IMG/VR virus record: IMGVR_UViG_3300000117_000001 | Span: 37,548 to 63,998 of that record | Source: a virus | Reading direction: 5' to 3' (one strand) | DNA: 26,451 bases | Shown here: positions 9,701-17,141 of the stretch, one piece after another | Position numbering within the stretch: the first letter of the stretch is position 1 | Layout: every line of letters begins with the position of its first letter | Position numbers and translations under genes: made by a program | The notes under the pieces: generated by a model | What the model was told of the DNA's origin: nothing | Database searches by the model: none | What the model saw: only the letters and a program-made list of their open reading frames with translations

Positions 9701-12700
9701 AAAGATACAGGAGACCATCAGTATATCATAGGTAATAATGTCACCACTCCAACAAATTATGATGCCGTAACATGGAATCCCGGTAGATTTGTTAAGACTA
9801 GTCATGGGTTTGTAGAAGGACAAATAATCGTTCATACAGGATTTACTCAAGAACACTTAAATGGGCCAATGATGATAAAAGATGTTGTTTCAACATTTGA
9901 GTATACTACTTACAGAATAGAGCAATTTAACGCAAATGACTCCTCATTTGCGTACCTAAAAGCAAAATACAGAGGAGGTAGTAATTGGTCTGATGGTAAT
10001 AGTAGATGGTATGAAGACCCAGATAACATTACTGCTACTTTAGTACAACCTTCTTCTGGTGCTGAATATGCGCCCGATGCAGACTCCGGAGCGGCATATC
10101 ACGGTACTGTAAATCTTACAGGTCTTAAAGGGATTAAAAGAGATTGGAATAGAGCAAACACTATCTATACTCTTAGAAAAGTAGATGAAAGTAATGGTTA
10201 CAAACATCTATGGGCTTTATGGGCTGATATGAGAAATGACGGTACTGCTGATGCAGACGGAGGTTATCGCAAGTCTGACTTTAATTTGCTTTTACCTACA
10301 TCTCAGAAGTATTCAGTTAATCTTACTTTTGCTAATCAATTTGACGAATATGGTTTACCAGATACTTTTTGCGATTTGAAAGTAGGAGAAGATTTAGATA
10401 TATGGTCTCTTGATGCTACAGAAGAACCATTTACGGGTAATGCTTGGGAGACTCTTGAGGGTGGTTCAAACGAAGAACCATTCGACCAATATCACAATTG
10501 GAAAGATAAAGGAGGCGCAATATGTCTAGTAGATGTATCTCGTTTCTGGAATCTAAATACTGCCGCAACAGGCGGAAGACCCGGCTACAAAAGCGGCGGT
10601 TTAGCAGACTTTGGAGACTACGAAACCAATTCTACAGGTTTCCCCTATCTTATTGATAATTATTGGAAACATGCAGTAGCAAACTACAAAAATATAACAG
10701 AAGATACTCACTTTGTAAAGTATCATAAAAACGCTGATTATTTCATAAATGACGGTACTCATTTAATGAGAGATATTGCAGTAGGAGATACCGTCATTTA
10801 TTTAGATGATGCAAGTCAATTCGCAAGTAGTGGTTATGGAGTTATACAATGCACAGGAGGAGGAGAAGACCGTGACTCTGAAAAGACTAATTATTATTTC
10901 TATTGGTCTGGTAAAACTAGTGTTCTAATAAATAATCAACCATATGATAAATTAACAGGAGTATACATTACTGCCTATGAAGTAGTAACCGGCCCTAAAA
11001 ATGCAATAGACCAATTAAAAGCAGACTCCTCGTTATATTCTGGCGGTAGTGAAGTTGCTATTGCTAGTAATGAGTTTTTAACAACAAATGTAGAAGGTAA
11101 TTTTGATACTGTAAGAGTATACAATAGTCCCGCAGCACTGTTTAGTTTTAGATTATTAATGAATATATCTGGTAAAATTAAATCTCTTAACTCTGGTACA
11201 TACTTTGCACACGATAAACTTAGGTATATGCAGACATTACTTCTAACAGATAGTTGGGCTACTAATGCAACACTTCCTTGTATTTGGGATATACAAAATG
11301 TTCCTAAGACTAGCAGTTTAGGAGGAGAAGATTACGGTTCTGTTCACGATGCTAGAGGACAAACAATCTTAACTTTGCTAAATGATATGAAAAGCAAAGA
11401 AGGGAATGGTAGTAATGGAGGACTAAAGACCTTTTCTTGGCTAATAAGTAGAGACAATAGGTTAGACTTTAGAGAAAGTTATGCTAGCGGTCATACATTT
11501 AATAGAAATAATCTAAAAGTTTCTGATTTAAGTACAGTAGCAGGTAGTCAGATAACAAATGTAAGAGTATACTATAATGGAAACTCTGCATTTGCAGACC
11601 ACCCACAGCCTTCTGGTTCAGATGTCAAATGGAGAGTATTAAATTATCCAAACATTTTCAATGGAGAAGAAGCCCTGTCCTTAGCAAAACAAGAGTACCT
11701 TAGAGAAAAAGACTCTAGAGTAAGTATAAGTGCAGAAATAATTAGGCCATCAGGAGATACAAATGTAATGACAGATGGGGGTAGGTACGGATATGTTGCA
11801 GATGTATGTAGAAATCTAACTAGAAAAGACACAGAATCTTTGGCTTGGTGGACTAATACTTTAGGCGGCTCTCCGTTCTTTGGTATTCAAAATGCTTTAG
11901 ATTGTGGCTCACTTAATTCGGAGGCTAACATAACTAACTCGTCTTTGTTATATGCAAGCACTTATGATAATAATAGCGCATCACATGTTCTTCAAAATTA
12001 CGCACATGCAGCAGACCATAGATGGAGACTAGGTATAGTATCTACAAATAGTGCTGGCGTAGCACCTACTAGTCCACCAGCAAGCGGTAAGATATACAGA
12101 GTATCTACAGGGCCGGATGTATACAAGTGGGCTTACGATGGAAGCACTTATGGCCCCAATGTTACATTTAGCAATACTAATACTTGGTATGAATTAGAGT
12201 CTACAGTTAGTGGAGTTACATACAAACTATCAGTATACAATATAGACACCTCTCATGCTTCTGCTATACAAGAAGTAACTATGTATTATGATAGAGCAAC
12301 TAGAAGGCATGGTAACGCTTACTATTGGTATGGAACAAACTCTCTATCCTCTGCTATACAAGTAGTACATGTAGACAAAGACACCAAAAAAGTTAGTGGT
12401 ACTTCAAATAATGAATTAAGACTTGCGATTGCGTATCACGCTGGTAGTACGGCTCAGACTGCTACCTTCAAACTATTTGCTTTAGATTATGGTTTTGATG
12501 AAGCGATAGGGTCTGGCCCTGTAGCACCATTATTTACTGCTGCTACTTTACATGGGTCTTCTTCTGTAGTAATTGATGGTAACGGTATGTTTGAATTAAC
12601 ACTACCTTCATCTTATGATAGTAGTACACCAAAGGTAATTTTTTCAGCAGATATAGATTATTTGCGAGATGTTATGGATAGAAGATTGTATCAGACTACT

Positions 12701-13849
12701 CCTAAAAACGCACATAATATACCATTAGATAGTACATACTCATCTTTTGATACAGATAGTCCATTCCCATTAGGAGTTAGGCAGTATGATGACTTAGGGC
12801 CAATGGCAGATAGAAGGGCGGCTTGGTATGCACCTAGGTTACATATTGTAGATGACCTTAATTTCACGCCAGCAACAACCCTGTCCTATACAGATACTCA
12901 TGTAGATTTAAGTAACGAAACTATGGTTATAAGAGATGTCAATTGGCAACAAGACTGTACTAAGCACGAAAAGGTTACTATGAAACTAGAGAAGGTTGAA
13001 AGTCATTACGCTTACTCTATGGCTCAAGTATTTGCGAAAGAGACATCTCCTGTAGGGGGAGGGGGAGGATGGTACGATGGTAACTCTGACGACTACAACC
13101 AACCTCCCTCTACAGGCGGTTTTGGTGGCGAAGTCCCTAGACCAGCACCTATGCTAACCACTTCTAGCAACATCAATGATGATGGTCAGAGTCAATTCAC
13201 AGGTCTGACTTCTAATCAGATGTCTAAGACCTTGATAAGGGGTCTTAAAGGCAGAGCAGACTTCGGGGGCGACAAGAACGCCTCCGGTGCAACATGGGGT
13301 GTCCTAGGTAGCAAAAACACAGGGATAACATCCTCATTCGATAGAGCGATTGATGGTCTCGACACAACATCCGGTTCATCCGGTTCTGCGATTGCTACTT
13401 CTGATGGATTTACATTAGCAGGTATAGCAGACCCAGAGGTGGGCCAGCAAGGAGAAGTGCATAGTCATACCCTCAATGTGCGAGTACCTAACGATACTAG
13501 TAGCGGATATGTGTCTGTTCTTGCTAGTATATCCCTACCGTCTATCAGTAGTGGAGGAAACGCAGAAATAACAACTACTGTAACTTGTAAAGAAACCTCT
13601 GCTGCTATTAGCAGCACCAAGATTATTACGCAAGGAGTTAGTAATGCTAATACTATCTTACTACCGACTCAATTCTTGAACGGGGCCGGTACTGCGAATA
13701 ACACTCTGATAGTAACCTTTGAAAGAAAGCCAGCACAAGGTAACGATGCGGCAGGTTATCAGTCTCTTGTGATACACAATGTATCAGTTAATGTAAGAAG
13801 GTACAACAAGCCAGCAGTAGCCCAAAGCAACTCATTCAAAGCCTACTAG
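6755..13849 (+). CDS. Giant tail hub / adhesin protein with ConA-like segments
   Basis: A 2364-aa tail-tip protein translationally coupled to the tape measure gene. Residues about 1-440 are beta-rich with a LamG-like segment (FHLRIAVDVPQQTG, then WADIEVVFDFTANTWKAYAN). Residues about 455-550 match the first domain of phage tail hubs (FSLSRGANRISTCSVTIADD, then FWQGVVNSI and TTIKAEDSLSILDR). The later hub half appears around 1500-1690 (ITNVRVYYNGNSAF, LAKQEYLREKDSRVSISAEI) and closes near 2050-2090. A second ConA-like insert is at about 1790-1925. A Gly linker (residues about 2101-2105) leads to a separate beta-rich C-terminal domain of about 260 aa, probably exposed and receptor-binding. There is no visible protease or muramidase motif. 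Hub identity is by pattern and order; domain limits are approximate. Confidence 0.72.
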   Translation: MTKTVTTKYNFWLAGYYDDFASARCVADDLNDANARTLDHTKTHFGSALGGNARLNSRFRYSYPDRVRTGTYFLDAPNGTDWAYLGSNEAFSSITAVTDSFTHNSSFADWLKYDMYRDNVDSNTVSQSKPKHPSSILANRQRFAGAAGDSYLAFFNGHETAGKYYCPVGDMDFSWAAAPLTIANKERASGIFDDNAGSPVSFMQYGHSSTLYPSHVPASANTYALVSFASVYVNEEVDATVAKEYPTSYSHEIVSPAKNNFFIHNLYIPAEAGSSGTERIMTYDGPLRIKGLGESFHLRIAVDVPQQTGVGNYIDFAYSLKIGYKSSATYNKSTNAFSDTASIATIPITLADMGLFTGDIRKYKEGVPDAIPLDMMWADIEVVFDFTANTWKAYANGNTSHFATGSIDTSVEELTAVGWSLDTTWARGTSTYGTLVTMIDRAAIALPLTNKFDGTIPAPVEKFSLSRGANRISTCSVTIADDDNSYNLLALTTGVATSEWKLVCFLDNEDRPFWQGVVNSITHKQNNKNQTLSTTIKAEDSLSILDRTLPIWEHGQNSYITLSNHTSMASTVDKRIEETTAISNTLLMGSADLSFKGSELGFSKYDTDKYSGGFSPITDSRTQLHSGTPIQMYINEDEDGPNDAENEWEGDDVLEIVSHHPFTDPDREFWVKYDERIGGSATPSSGHIATYGNFSDGDTFVVKGTAYDGTYTINQMYIKKDITTKEDTYFVRIRATDTSGNAGTDRLFTATDVVLLNGDYNGKKLVRIITSSAHNLSEGDEFMFPQGLNVSGYSLELFTARPLQVFHVFSATAFYVLVERWPFAVADSKGILSNSGMTYDLSKINGKDSKSYPKTHPVLYKSNTITTQIPQDVTKYRNIHARWMRDLPQSTWFKAQFGVIAAEPYWRHGIGSFLHTPFTASQAALMVSTIGTSQWNADGTTKVPTMEGDLTTSSTTLTLRDAALWWYITHNRLKEFIIDLVDKDTGDHQYIIGNNVTTPTNYDAVTWNPGRFVKTSHGFVEGQIIVHTGFTQEHLNGPMMIKDVVSTFEYTTYRIEQFNANDSSFAYLKAKYRGGSNWSDGNSRWYEDPDNITATLVQPSSGAEYAPDADSGAAYHGTVNLTGLKGIKRDWNRANTIYTLRKVDESNGYKHLWALWADMRNDGTADADGGYRKSDFNLLLPTSQKYSVNLTFANQFDEYGLPDTFCDLKVGEDLDIWSLDATEEPFTGNAWETLEGGSNEEPFDQYHNWKDKGGAICLVDVSRFWNLNTAATGGRPGYKSGGLADFGDYETNSTGFPYLIDNYWKHAVANYKNITEDTHFVKYHKNADYFINDGTHLMRDIAVGDTVIYLDDASQFASSGYGVIQCTGGGEDRDSEKTNYYFYWSGKTSVLINNQPYDKLTGVYITAYEVVTGPKNAIDQLKADSSLYSGGSEVAIASNEFLTTNVEGNFDTVRVYNSPAALFSFRLLMNISGKIKSLNSGTYFAHDKLRYMQTLLLTDSWATNATLPCIWDIQNVPKTSSLGGEDYGSVHDARGQTILTLLNDMKSKEGNGSNGGLKTFSWLISRDNRLDFRESYASGHTFNRNNLKVSDLSTVAGSQITNVRVYYNGNSAFADHPQPSGSDVKWRVLNYPNIFNGEEALSLAKQEYLREKDSRVSISAEIIRPSGDTNVMTDGGRYGYVADVCRNLTRKDTESLAWWTNTLGGSPFFGIQNALDCGSLNSEANITNSSLLYASTYDNNSASHVLQNYAHAADHRWRLGIVSTNSAGVAPTSPPASGKIYRVSTGPDVYKWAYDGSTYGPNVTFSNTNTWYELESTVSGVTYKLSVYNIDTSHASAIQEVTMYYDRATRRHGNAYYWYGTNSLSSAIQVVHVDKDTKKVSGTSNNELRLAIAYHAGSTAQTATFKLFALDYGFDEAIGSGPVAPLFTAATLHGSSSVVIDGNGMFELTLPSSYDSSTPKVIFSADIDYLRDVMDRRLYQTTPKNAHNIPLDSTYSSFDTDSPFPLGVRQYDDLGPMADRRAAWYAPRLHIVDDLNFTPATTLSYTDTHVDLSNETMVIRDVNWQQDCTKHEKVTMKLEKVESHYAYSMAQVFAKETSPVGGGGGWYDGNSDDYNQPPSTGGFGGEVPRPAPMLTTSSNINDDGQSQFTGLTSNQMSKTLIRGLKGRADFGGDKNASGATWGVLGSKNTGITSSFDRAIDGLDTTSGSSGSAIATSDGFTLAGIADPEVGQQGEVHSHTLNVRVPNDTSSGYVSVLASISLPSISSGGNAEITTTVTCKETSAAISSTKIITQGVSNANTILLPTQFLNGAGTANNTLIVTFERKPAQGNDAAGYQSLVIHNVSVNVRRYNKPAVAQSNSFKAY

Positions 13850-13851
13850 GG

Positions 13852-13927
13852 TGAGTCGGGAAGTTGGGGTGAGAAACCATATATGCCAAAGAGGAAGCCA
13901 AAACAATGAAGGAAACTTCCCGACTCA
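13852..13927 (+). repeat. 14-bp perfect inverted repeat between convergent modules
   Basis: TGAGTCGGGAAGTT at 13852-13865 is exactly matched by its reverse complement AACTTCCCGACTCA at 13914-13927, with a 48-nt spacer. It fills most of the 102-nt gap between the stop codons of the hub gene and the ERCC4 nuclease gene. It could be a two-way termination or RNA-stability structure, or a protein-binding or recombination site. No U-tract typical of archaeal termination follows on the plus strand. Confidence 0.6.
13883..13909 (+). CDS. Possible 8-residue ORF inside the inverted repeat loop
   Basis: ATG 13883 opens MPKRKPKQ and stops at TGA 13907-13909. A strong Shine-Dalgarno site, GGGGTGAG at 13866-13873, lies 9 nt upstream. 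The start context (GGGGTGAGAAACCATATATG) closely resembles that of the 74-aa gene at 21862 (GGGGTGAAACCATAATG). It could be a tiny basic peptide, the remnant of a lost gene, or a translation-coupled switch for the surrounding stem. The coding claim is weak; the start site itself is clear. Confidence 0.3.
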   Translation: MPKRKPKQ

Positions 13928-13951
13928 ACACTACATTAGTCGTAAGGACTT

Positions 13952-14659
13952 TTAAGGTTTCCACTCTTTGCGTAGACCTTTGATTCTTCTAGCAAGAACC
14001 CTACCTACTCCTTTGATTTTCATTAAGTCTTTCAGTCTGACTTTAGTCTTTAGCAAGTTAGGTATAGAGCCGTATTGGTCTAGCAATCTTTCTGCTATAT
14101 CCTGACTCACTCCTTGTATTCCCATAAGAGCGAGCATCCTTGAATCAGTAGGCAGACTCTTGATTCTAGTAGTAGGTTTTAGAGTAGAACCCATCTGTTT
14201 CTTTAGATGCGATACTGCTAACCACTCTACGAAGTCATCCATACTAGGAAACTCAATGACTCTTATCTTTGGGAAGTGGGAGTATACTACCATCTTAAAT
14301 GATTTAATCACTCTATTCATCTTTGCTATTTCTCTAGAAATCTCATTTGCTTTGGCCTTTCTTCCTTTGAAATAAGGTTTTAGTTGAGTACCATAGATGG
14401 CAAGGAAAGGCATTTCGCAAGACTCACTTAATTCATGTAACTGATGATTGATTGTTCTACCATTCCTACCTATACCTAGAATAGTGCGATACAAATCGTT
14501 TATCTCTTTTGCTTCAATAGCCCAATCACCAATGATATAATCACCATACTGTAACCTCTTAACCATTATTTCGCCCTTTGGGTCTACCTTTCTATTCCCA
14601 CAAGCAACATACAGTTTGTGGAGAAGTTTTTCATTCTCTCTATCATCTGCATATATCAT
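13952..14659 (-). CDS. XPF/ERCC4-family structure-specific nuclease
   Basis: A 235-aa nuclease expected to cut branched or flapped DNA during replication and recombination. Residues 5-8 (DDRE) and 39-56 (GDYIIGDWAIEAKEINDL) are the two halves of the ERCC4 active site. The usual ERK triad reads E49-A50-K51, so the Arg is replaced. The C-terminal part (about 168-232) holds two helix-hairpin-helix motifs (MALMGIQGVS region and LMKIKGVGRVLARRIKG), as in archaeal XPF/Hef and Mus81. There is no helicase domain, so it resembles the short crenarchaeal XPF form. It starts at ATG 14659 without a Shine-Dalgarno site, 22 nt past a TATA box, so it is probably leaderless. It is the last gene of the minus-strand module. 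Confidence 0.88.
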   Translation of the reverse strand: MIYADDRENEKLLHKLYVACGNRKVDPKGEIMVKRLQYGDYIIGDWAIEAKEINDLYRTILGIGRNGRTINHQLHELSESCEMPFLAIYGTQLKPYFKGRKAKANEISREIAKMNRVIKSFKMVVYSHFPKIRVIEFPSMDDFVEWLAVSHLKKQMGSTLKPTTRIKSLPTDSRMLALMGIQGVSQDIAERLLDQYGSIPNLLKTKVRLKDLMKIKGVGRVLARRIKGLRKEWKP

Positions 14660-14681
14660 GTGCTATGCTGGTACTAAGTGG

Positions 14682-14688
14682 TATAAAA
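14682..14688 (-). promoter_or_regulatory. TATA box of the ERCC4 nuclease gene
   Basis: TTTTATA on the minus strand, in the 41-nt gap after the primase stop, ends 22 nt before the ATG at 14659. No Shine-Dalgarno site lies between them. The GGAC tail seen after the other boxes is missing here. Confidence 0.6.
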
Positions 14689-14700
14689 CAGCATCTCTTA

Positions 14701-15693
14701 CTACCTACTGCAATACCAACAACTTTCGCCATCACATAGGTTGTGTTTGCGATACCATAGAGGAGAAGGAGCGTTTCGGTAGCGTTGCATACCAAGAACA
14801 TACTTCCTAGTGGTGAATACATTATAGTCAGTCCAACCCAGAGTTGCTATGAAATCGCAAATCTGGTTTGCTATCTCTGTTTTTTCTGATTCATCTAAGT
14901 CTTTAGGGTCAGCATACCAACGAAGTTGTCTACTCATTTCTTGTACGAGAGCGACACGCACATGATGAGGAGGATTAGATACTCTAATTGCCCTGTCTAG
15001 GCAGGTAGGTAGTGCTACCTCTCCCTCGTGATTACCTACCCTTACTGTGCTAGTTTCGCCCTTTGCTACTCTTTCTTGATAAGGGTTTTCTGCATTCCAT
15101 AGAACCAAGTCAAAACAAGACTCGACATCGTAAGAACCCAAGAATGGGTCTAGGAGAGAGTTTTGAGAAGTAGGTCTCTTAGGTATAGGGTAGTTAAGCG
15201 GATTGACTAAGAATAGTCTAGGGTCAATTACTACACACCACTTCCCCCTAGTAGTATTGTAGGTATTAGGAACACGAGTCAGTTTCTCTGGATAACCTAC
15301 ACCGTCTAGGCTCTCTAGACCCTCCGCCATCTCTCTCTGATACCTATCTAGGTGCAAAGCCCACTGACGGCCTCTAACAGGGCGTTTGAAGAATTGGTGA
15401 ACATGAAACCCCCTGCCGGTAGCAACAAGCCTAACTTCGCCTTTGAGTCTGGCAATAAGGCTAGCAACATCTTTTTTAACAGTCTCCATACCGTACTCTT
15501 CGGTCATATCGAAGTCCCACCAAGCCCTATCCATAATCACACTATCATAGTCCTTCAAATCCTCAAAGGAATACAGACTAGTGTAGATATTGCTTTTACC
15601 ATTGAGAGTATCAATGTACTTGCGGAAGGATGCAGAATCCCTGCATCCCTGTCTCTTTAGACCTATCTGTCGAGGGAATCTAAGTGTTGTCAT
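14701..15693 (-). CDS. Archaeo-eukaryotic primase with PriL-like Cys-rich C-terminus
   Basis: A 330-aa replicative primase. Residues 58-62 (WWDFD) hold the DxD metal motif I (D60, D62). Residues 91-99 (ATGRGFHVH) are motif II with H97 and H99. D157 in CVVIDPRL is a candidate for motif III. The C-terminal part, about 228-328, resembles the iron-sulfur domain of the primase large subunit: LPTCLDRAIRVSNPPHHVR, then C320, C325 and C328, which with C231 give four possible cluster ligands. Small- and large-subunit functions thus seem fused in one short chain. ATG 15693 has an AGGTGG site 4 nt upstream and a TATA-like box 25 nt upstream. It should make primers for the PolB encoded nearby. The AEP call is strong, the PriL-like part inferred. 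Confidence 0.85.
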   Translation of the reverse strand: MTTLRFPRQIGLKRQGCRDSASFRKYIDTLNGKSNIYTSLYSFEDLKDYDSVIMDRAWWDFDMTEEYGMETVKKDVASLIARLKGEVRLVATGRGFHVHQFFKRPVRGRQWALHLDRYQREMAEGLESLDGVGYPEKLTRVPNTYNTTRGKWCVVIDPRLFLVNPLNYPIPKRPTSQNSLLDPFLGSYDVESCFDLVLWNAENPYQERVAKGETSTVRVGNHEGEVALPTCLDRAIRVSNPPHHVRVALVQEMSRQLRWYADPKDLDESEKTEIANQICDFIATLGWTDYNVFTTRKYVLGMQRYRNAPSPLWYRKHNLCDGESCWYCSR

Positions 15694-15701
15694 AGAACCA
15701 C

Positions 15702-15863
15702 CTAATACGGGGAGTCCTTATCAATCTGCTTATGACCGCAGATAGAGCAAGTGTAATACTTTCGATTAGCAGTATCTATATGCCCCGTTACCATGATTAC
15801 GGGCTTAGAGTCTGCTTCTTCTGTTGATATTATAGCATCGCATTCTTCACAAAACATTGTCAT
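15702..15863 (-). CDS. Small two-CxxC zinc ribbon protein
   Basis: A 53-aa protein whose ATG at 15863 overlaps the stop of the Cas4-like gene (ATGA), leaving 8 nt to the primase start. It has C5-x2-C8 and C39-x2-C42 followed by GH, a classic zinc ribbon with a 30-residue spacer. It could bind nucleic acid or act as an adaptor for a replication enzyme. No specific family is recognised. The primase promoter lies inside its 3' end. Confidence 0.75.
   Translation of the reverse strand: MTMFCEECDAIISTEEADSKPVIMVTGHIDTANRKYYTCSICGHKQIDKDSPY
15714..15724 (-). promoter_or_regulatory. TATA-like promoter of the primase gene
   Basis: TTGATAAGGAC on the minus strand; the TTGATA hexamer ends 25 nt before the primase ATG. 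The identical 11-mer occurs at 26050-26060 before another gene with nearly the same spacing, and it resembles TTTATAGGGAC at three other starts. It lies within the coding sequence of the upstream zinc ribbon gene. Confidence 0.5.
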
Positions 15864-16801
15864 TCCATTTCACCCCATAGGTTCTCAAGACCATTCCTCT
15901 CACTTTCGCAAGACATAGAGAAGTCACACCATTGAGGGCAGAAGTAATCGTTCCACTTCATATCCCAATCGTGCGATTTGATACCATCTACTGCTTCTTT
16001 TAGAGATTTGTTGAATGATGTAATACTCCTTGAGTTTAGTTTCTCTACTACTAAGAACCCCTTAGAGCCTTCAGCAATAGCAACTTCTTTGCGAGAGTCA
16101 GTATCTAACCAACCCTTCTCCGAACAAAGAACCCTATCTTCATCCCATTCGCCCCAATCATTCTTCCAGCCACACAATTCTGCGACAAACTTAGGATTGA
16201 AAGCATCGGGGGATAAGTAAGCAAAGTGAGTTATAGGTCTAGTCTCGCCCATAAGTCTAAGCATATGAGTGTAGTAACACATCTCTTTACGAGTCTTGCT
16301 AAACTTCATCGAAGCCATATTACCTGTCTTCAATTCATATATACAGAGACCGCCGTCTGGGTGAAGGAGAATACCGTCAATGAGACCTACCAAGACTACT
16401 TCATGTTCAGCATCCCATACAACTCTCTTGACTTCGTACTCATAGGGCATGAAGTTTTCAAGACCCCATCTTTCAATACGACATTCTTCTAAGAAGGTCA
16501 TTACTTCGTTAGCAGGGTCGTGCCTATCTTCGGGGATTAGTGGGCCAAGCGTAGACTGACCATCCCAATTATCATATAGAGTCTCTAGGTTCGTGTGAAC
16601 ATACTTCCCACGAGCCATAGCGGGTGTCTCTGGCAACCTTCTGCCTTTGAGTTGCACCCTAGACCACCAATACTTTCTAGGACAGCCCCCGTAACCTACA
16701 AACGAGGACTTAGACATTCTTAGTAGTTTATCTTCCTCATTAGGGTCGTAACTACTATTTGCGTCTAATTCTTCGACAGACATCTCTGATGGGTCTTTCA
16801 T
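15860..16801 (-). CDS. Cas4/RecB-like PD-(D/E)XK nuclease with probable Fe-S cluster
   Basis: A 313-aa exonuclease-type protein. RGKYVH at 64-69 is the RGxxxH motif, LVGLIDGIL puts the active-site Asp at D142, and ELKTG at 156-160 gives E156 and K158. C40 (in GGCPRKYWW) with C288, C292 and C298 near the C-terminus (FCPQWCDFSMSCE) form the cysteine set that binds a 4Fe-4S cluster in Cas4 and AddB-type nucleases. No cas1, cas2 or repeat array is present, so a role in processing viral DNA ends for recombination, replication or packaging is more likely than spacer acquisition. The ATG at 16801 lies 4 nt after the stop of the upstream zinc protein gene, beside a 24-bp palindrome. Confidence 0.85.
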   Translation of the reverse strand: MKDPSEMSVEELDANSSYDPNEEDKLLRMSKSSFVGYGGCPRKYWWSRVQLKGRRLPETPAMARGKYVHTNLETLYDNWDGQSTLGPLIPEDRHDPANEVMTFLEECRIERWGLENFMPYEYEVKRVVWDAEHEVVLVGLIDGILLHPDGGLCIYELKTGNMASMKFSKTRKEMCYYTHMLRLMGETRPITHFAYLSPDAFNPKFVAELCGWKNDWGEWDEDRVLCSEKGWLDTDSRKEVAIAEGSKGFLVVEKLNSRSITSFNKSLKEAVDGIKSHDWDMKWNDYFCPQWCDFSMSCESERNGLENLWGEME

Positions 16802-16805
16802 ACTC

Positions 16806-17102
16806 TCACTCTTCCTCTAGAGGAAGAGTGGTTTGTTGTGTGCTATCCATAGGCTGTTCGCAATAAGGACACAACTCAACTAACTCTATACCATCAAGCA
16901 AAGGAGTCCTAACTATTCCCCCACAGTGATTACATTCTTGCTCGTGGATAAGTCCATCCTTCTGAAGAATCTTCAGAATAAGCGTATTATGCTTCTCCAA
17001 TTCCTGTGCTATCATGTTTAGAAAACCGTCAATACGGCCAATCATAACATTAATCTTTTCATCCAACTGCTTAATTGTCGGCTTCTTACTTCCTCGACTC
17101 AT
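16806..17102 (-). CDS. Coiled-coil plus zinc ribbon protein
   Basis: A 98-aa protein counted from ATG 17102; an in-frame GTG at 17114 would add four residues. The ATG is preferred because it lies 24 nt past a TATA-like element, the spacing seen at other genes here. Residues about 8-50 form an amphipathic helix (KQLDEKINVMIGRIDGFLNM, then IAQELEKHNTLILKILQ), likely a coiled coil. Residues 57-81 are a zinc ribbon (C57-x2-C60, C78-x2-C81). The last codons form half of a perfect 24-bp palindrome. It may be an oligomeric DNA-binding or adaptor protein. No family is recognised. It lies between PolB and the Cas4-like nuclease. Confidence 0.75.
   Translation of the reverse strand: MSRGSKKPTIKQLDEKINVMIGRIDGFLNMIAQELEKHNTLILKILQKDGLIHEQECNHCGGIVRTPLLDGIELVELCPYCEQPMDSTQQTTLPLEEE
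16807..16830. repeat. Perfect 24-bp palindrome at the Cas4-like gene start
   Basis: CACTCTTCCTCT at 16807-16818 is followed directly by its reverse complement AGAGGAAGAGTG at 16819-16830, with no spacer. It covers the last codons (for TLPLEEE) and most of the stop codon of the zinc protein gene and ends 6 nt before the Cas4-like ATG. It could be an operator or an RNA hairpin hiding the GAGTGAG Shine-Dalgarno-like sequence of the downstream gene. Confidence 0.7.
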
Positions 17103-17122
17103 ATCTATACCCACACACCCAT

Positions 17123-17134
17123 GACCTATTAAAA
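17123..17134 (-). promoter_or_regulatory. TATA-like promoter of the coiled-coil zinc protein gene
   Basis: TTTTAATAGGTC on the minus strand, just past the PolB stop. The TTAATA hexamer ends 24 nt before ATG 17102. It has the A-T box plus GG-C tail of the recurrent promoter of this module. Confidence 0.5.
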
Positions 17135-17141
17135 CTATTCC

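Noticed and set aside
13054-13068. G-quadruplex
   Set aside because: Only two runs of five G plus a short one are present, too few for a clear four-run quadruplex; the Gly linker explains the sequence.
15860-16801. Cas4-like protein as evidence of a CRISPR system
   Set aside because: No cas1, cas2 or direct-repeat array is present; Cas4-like nucleases are common in archaeal viruses without CRISPR.
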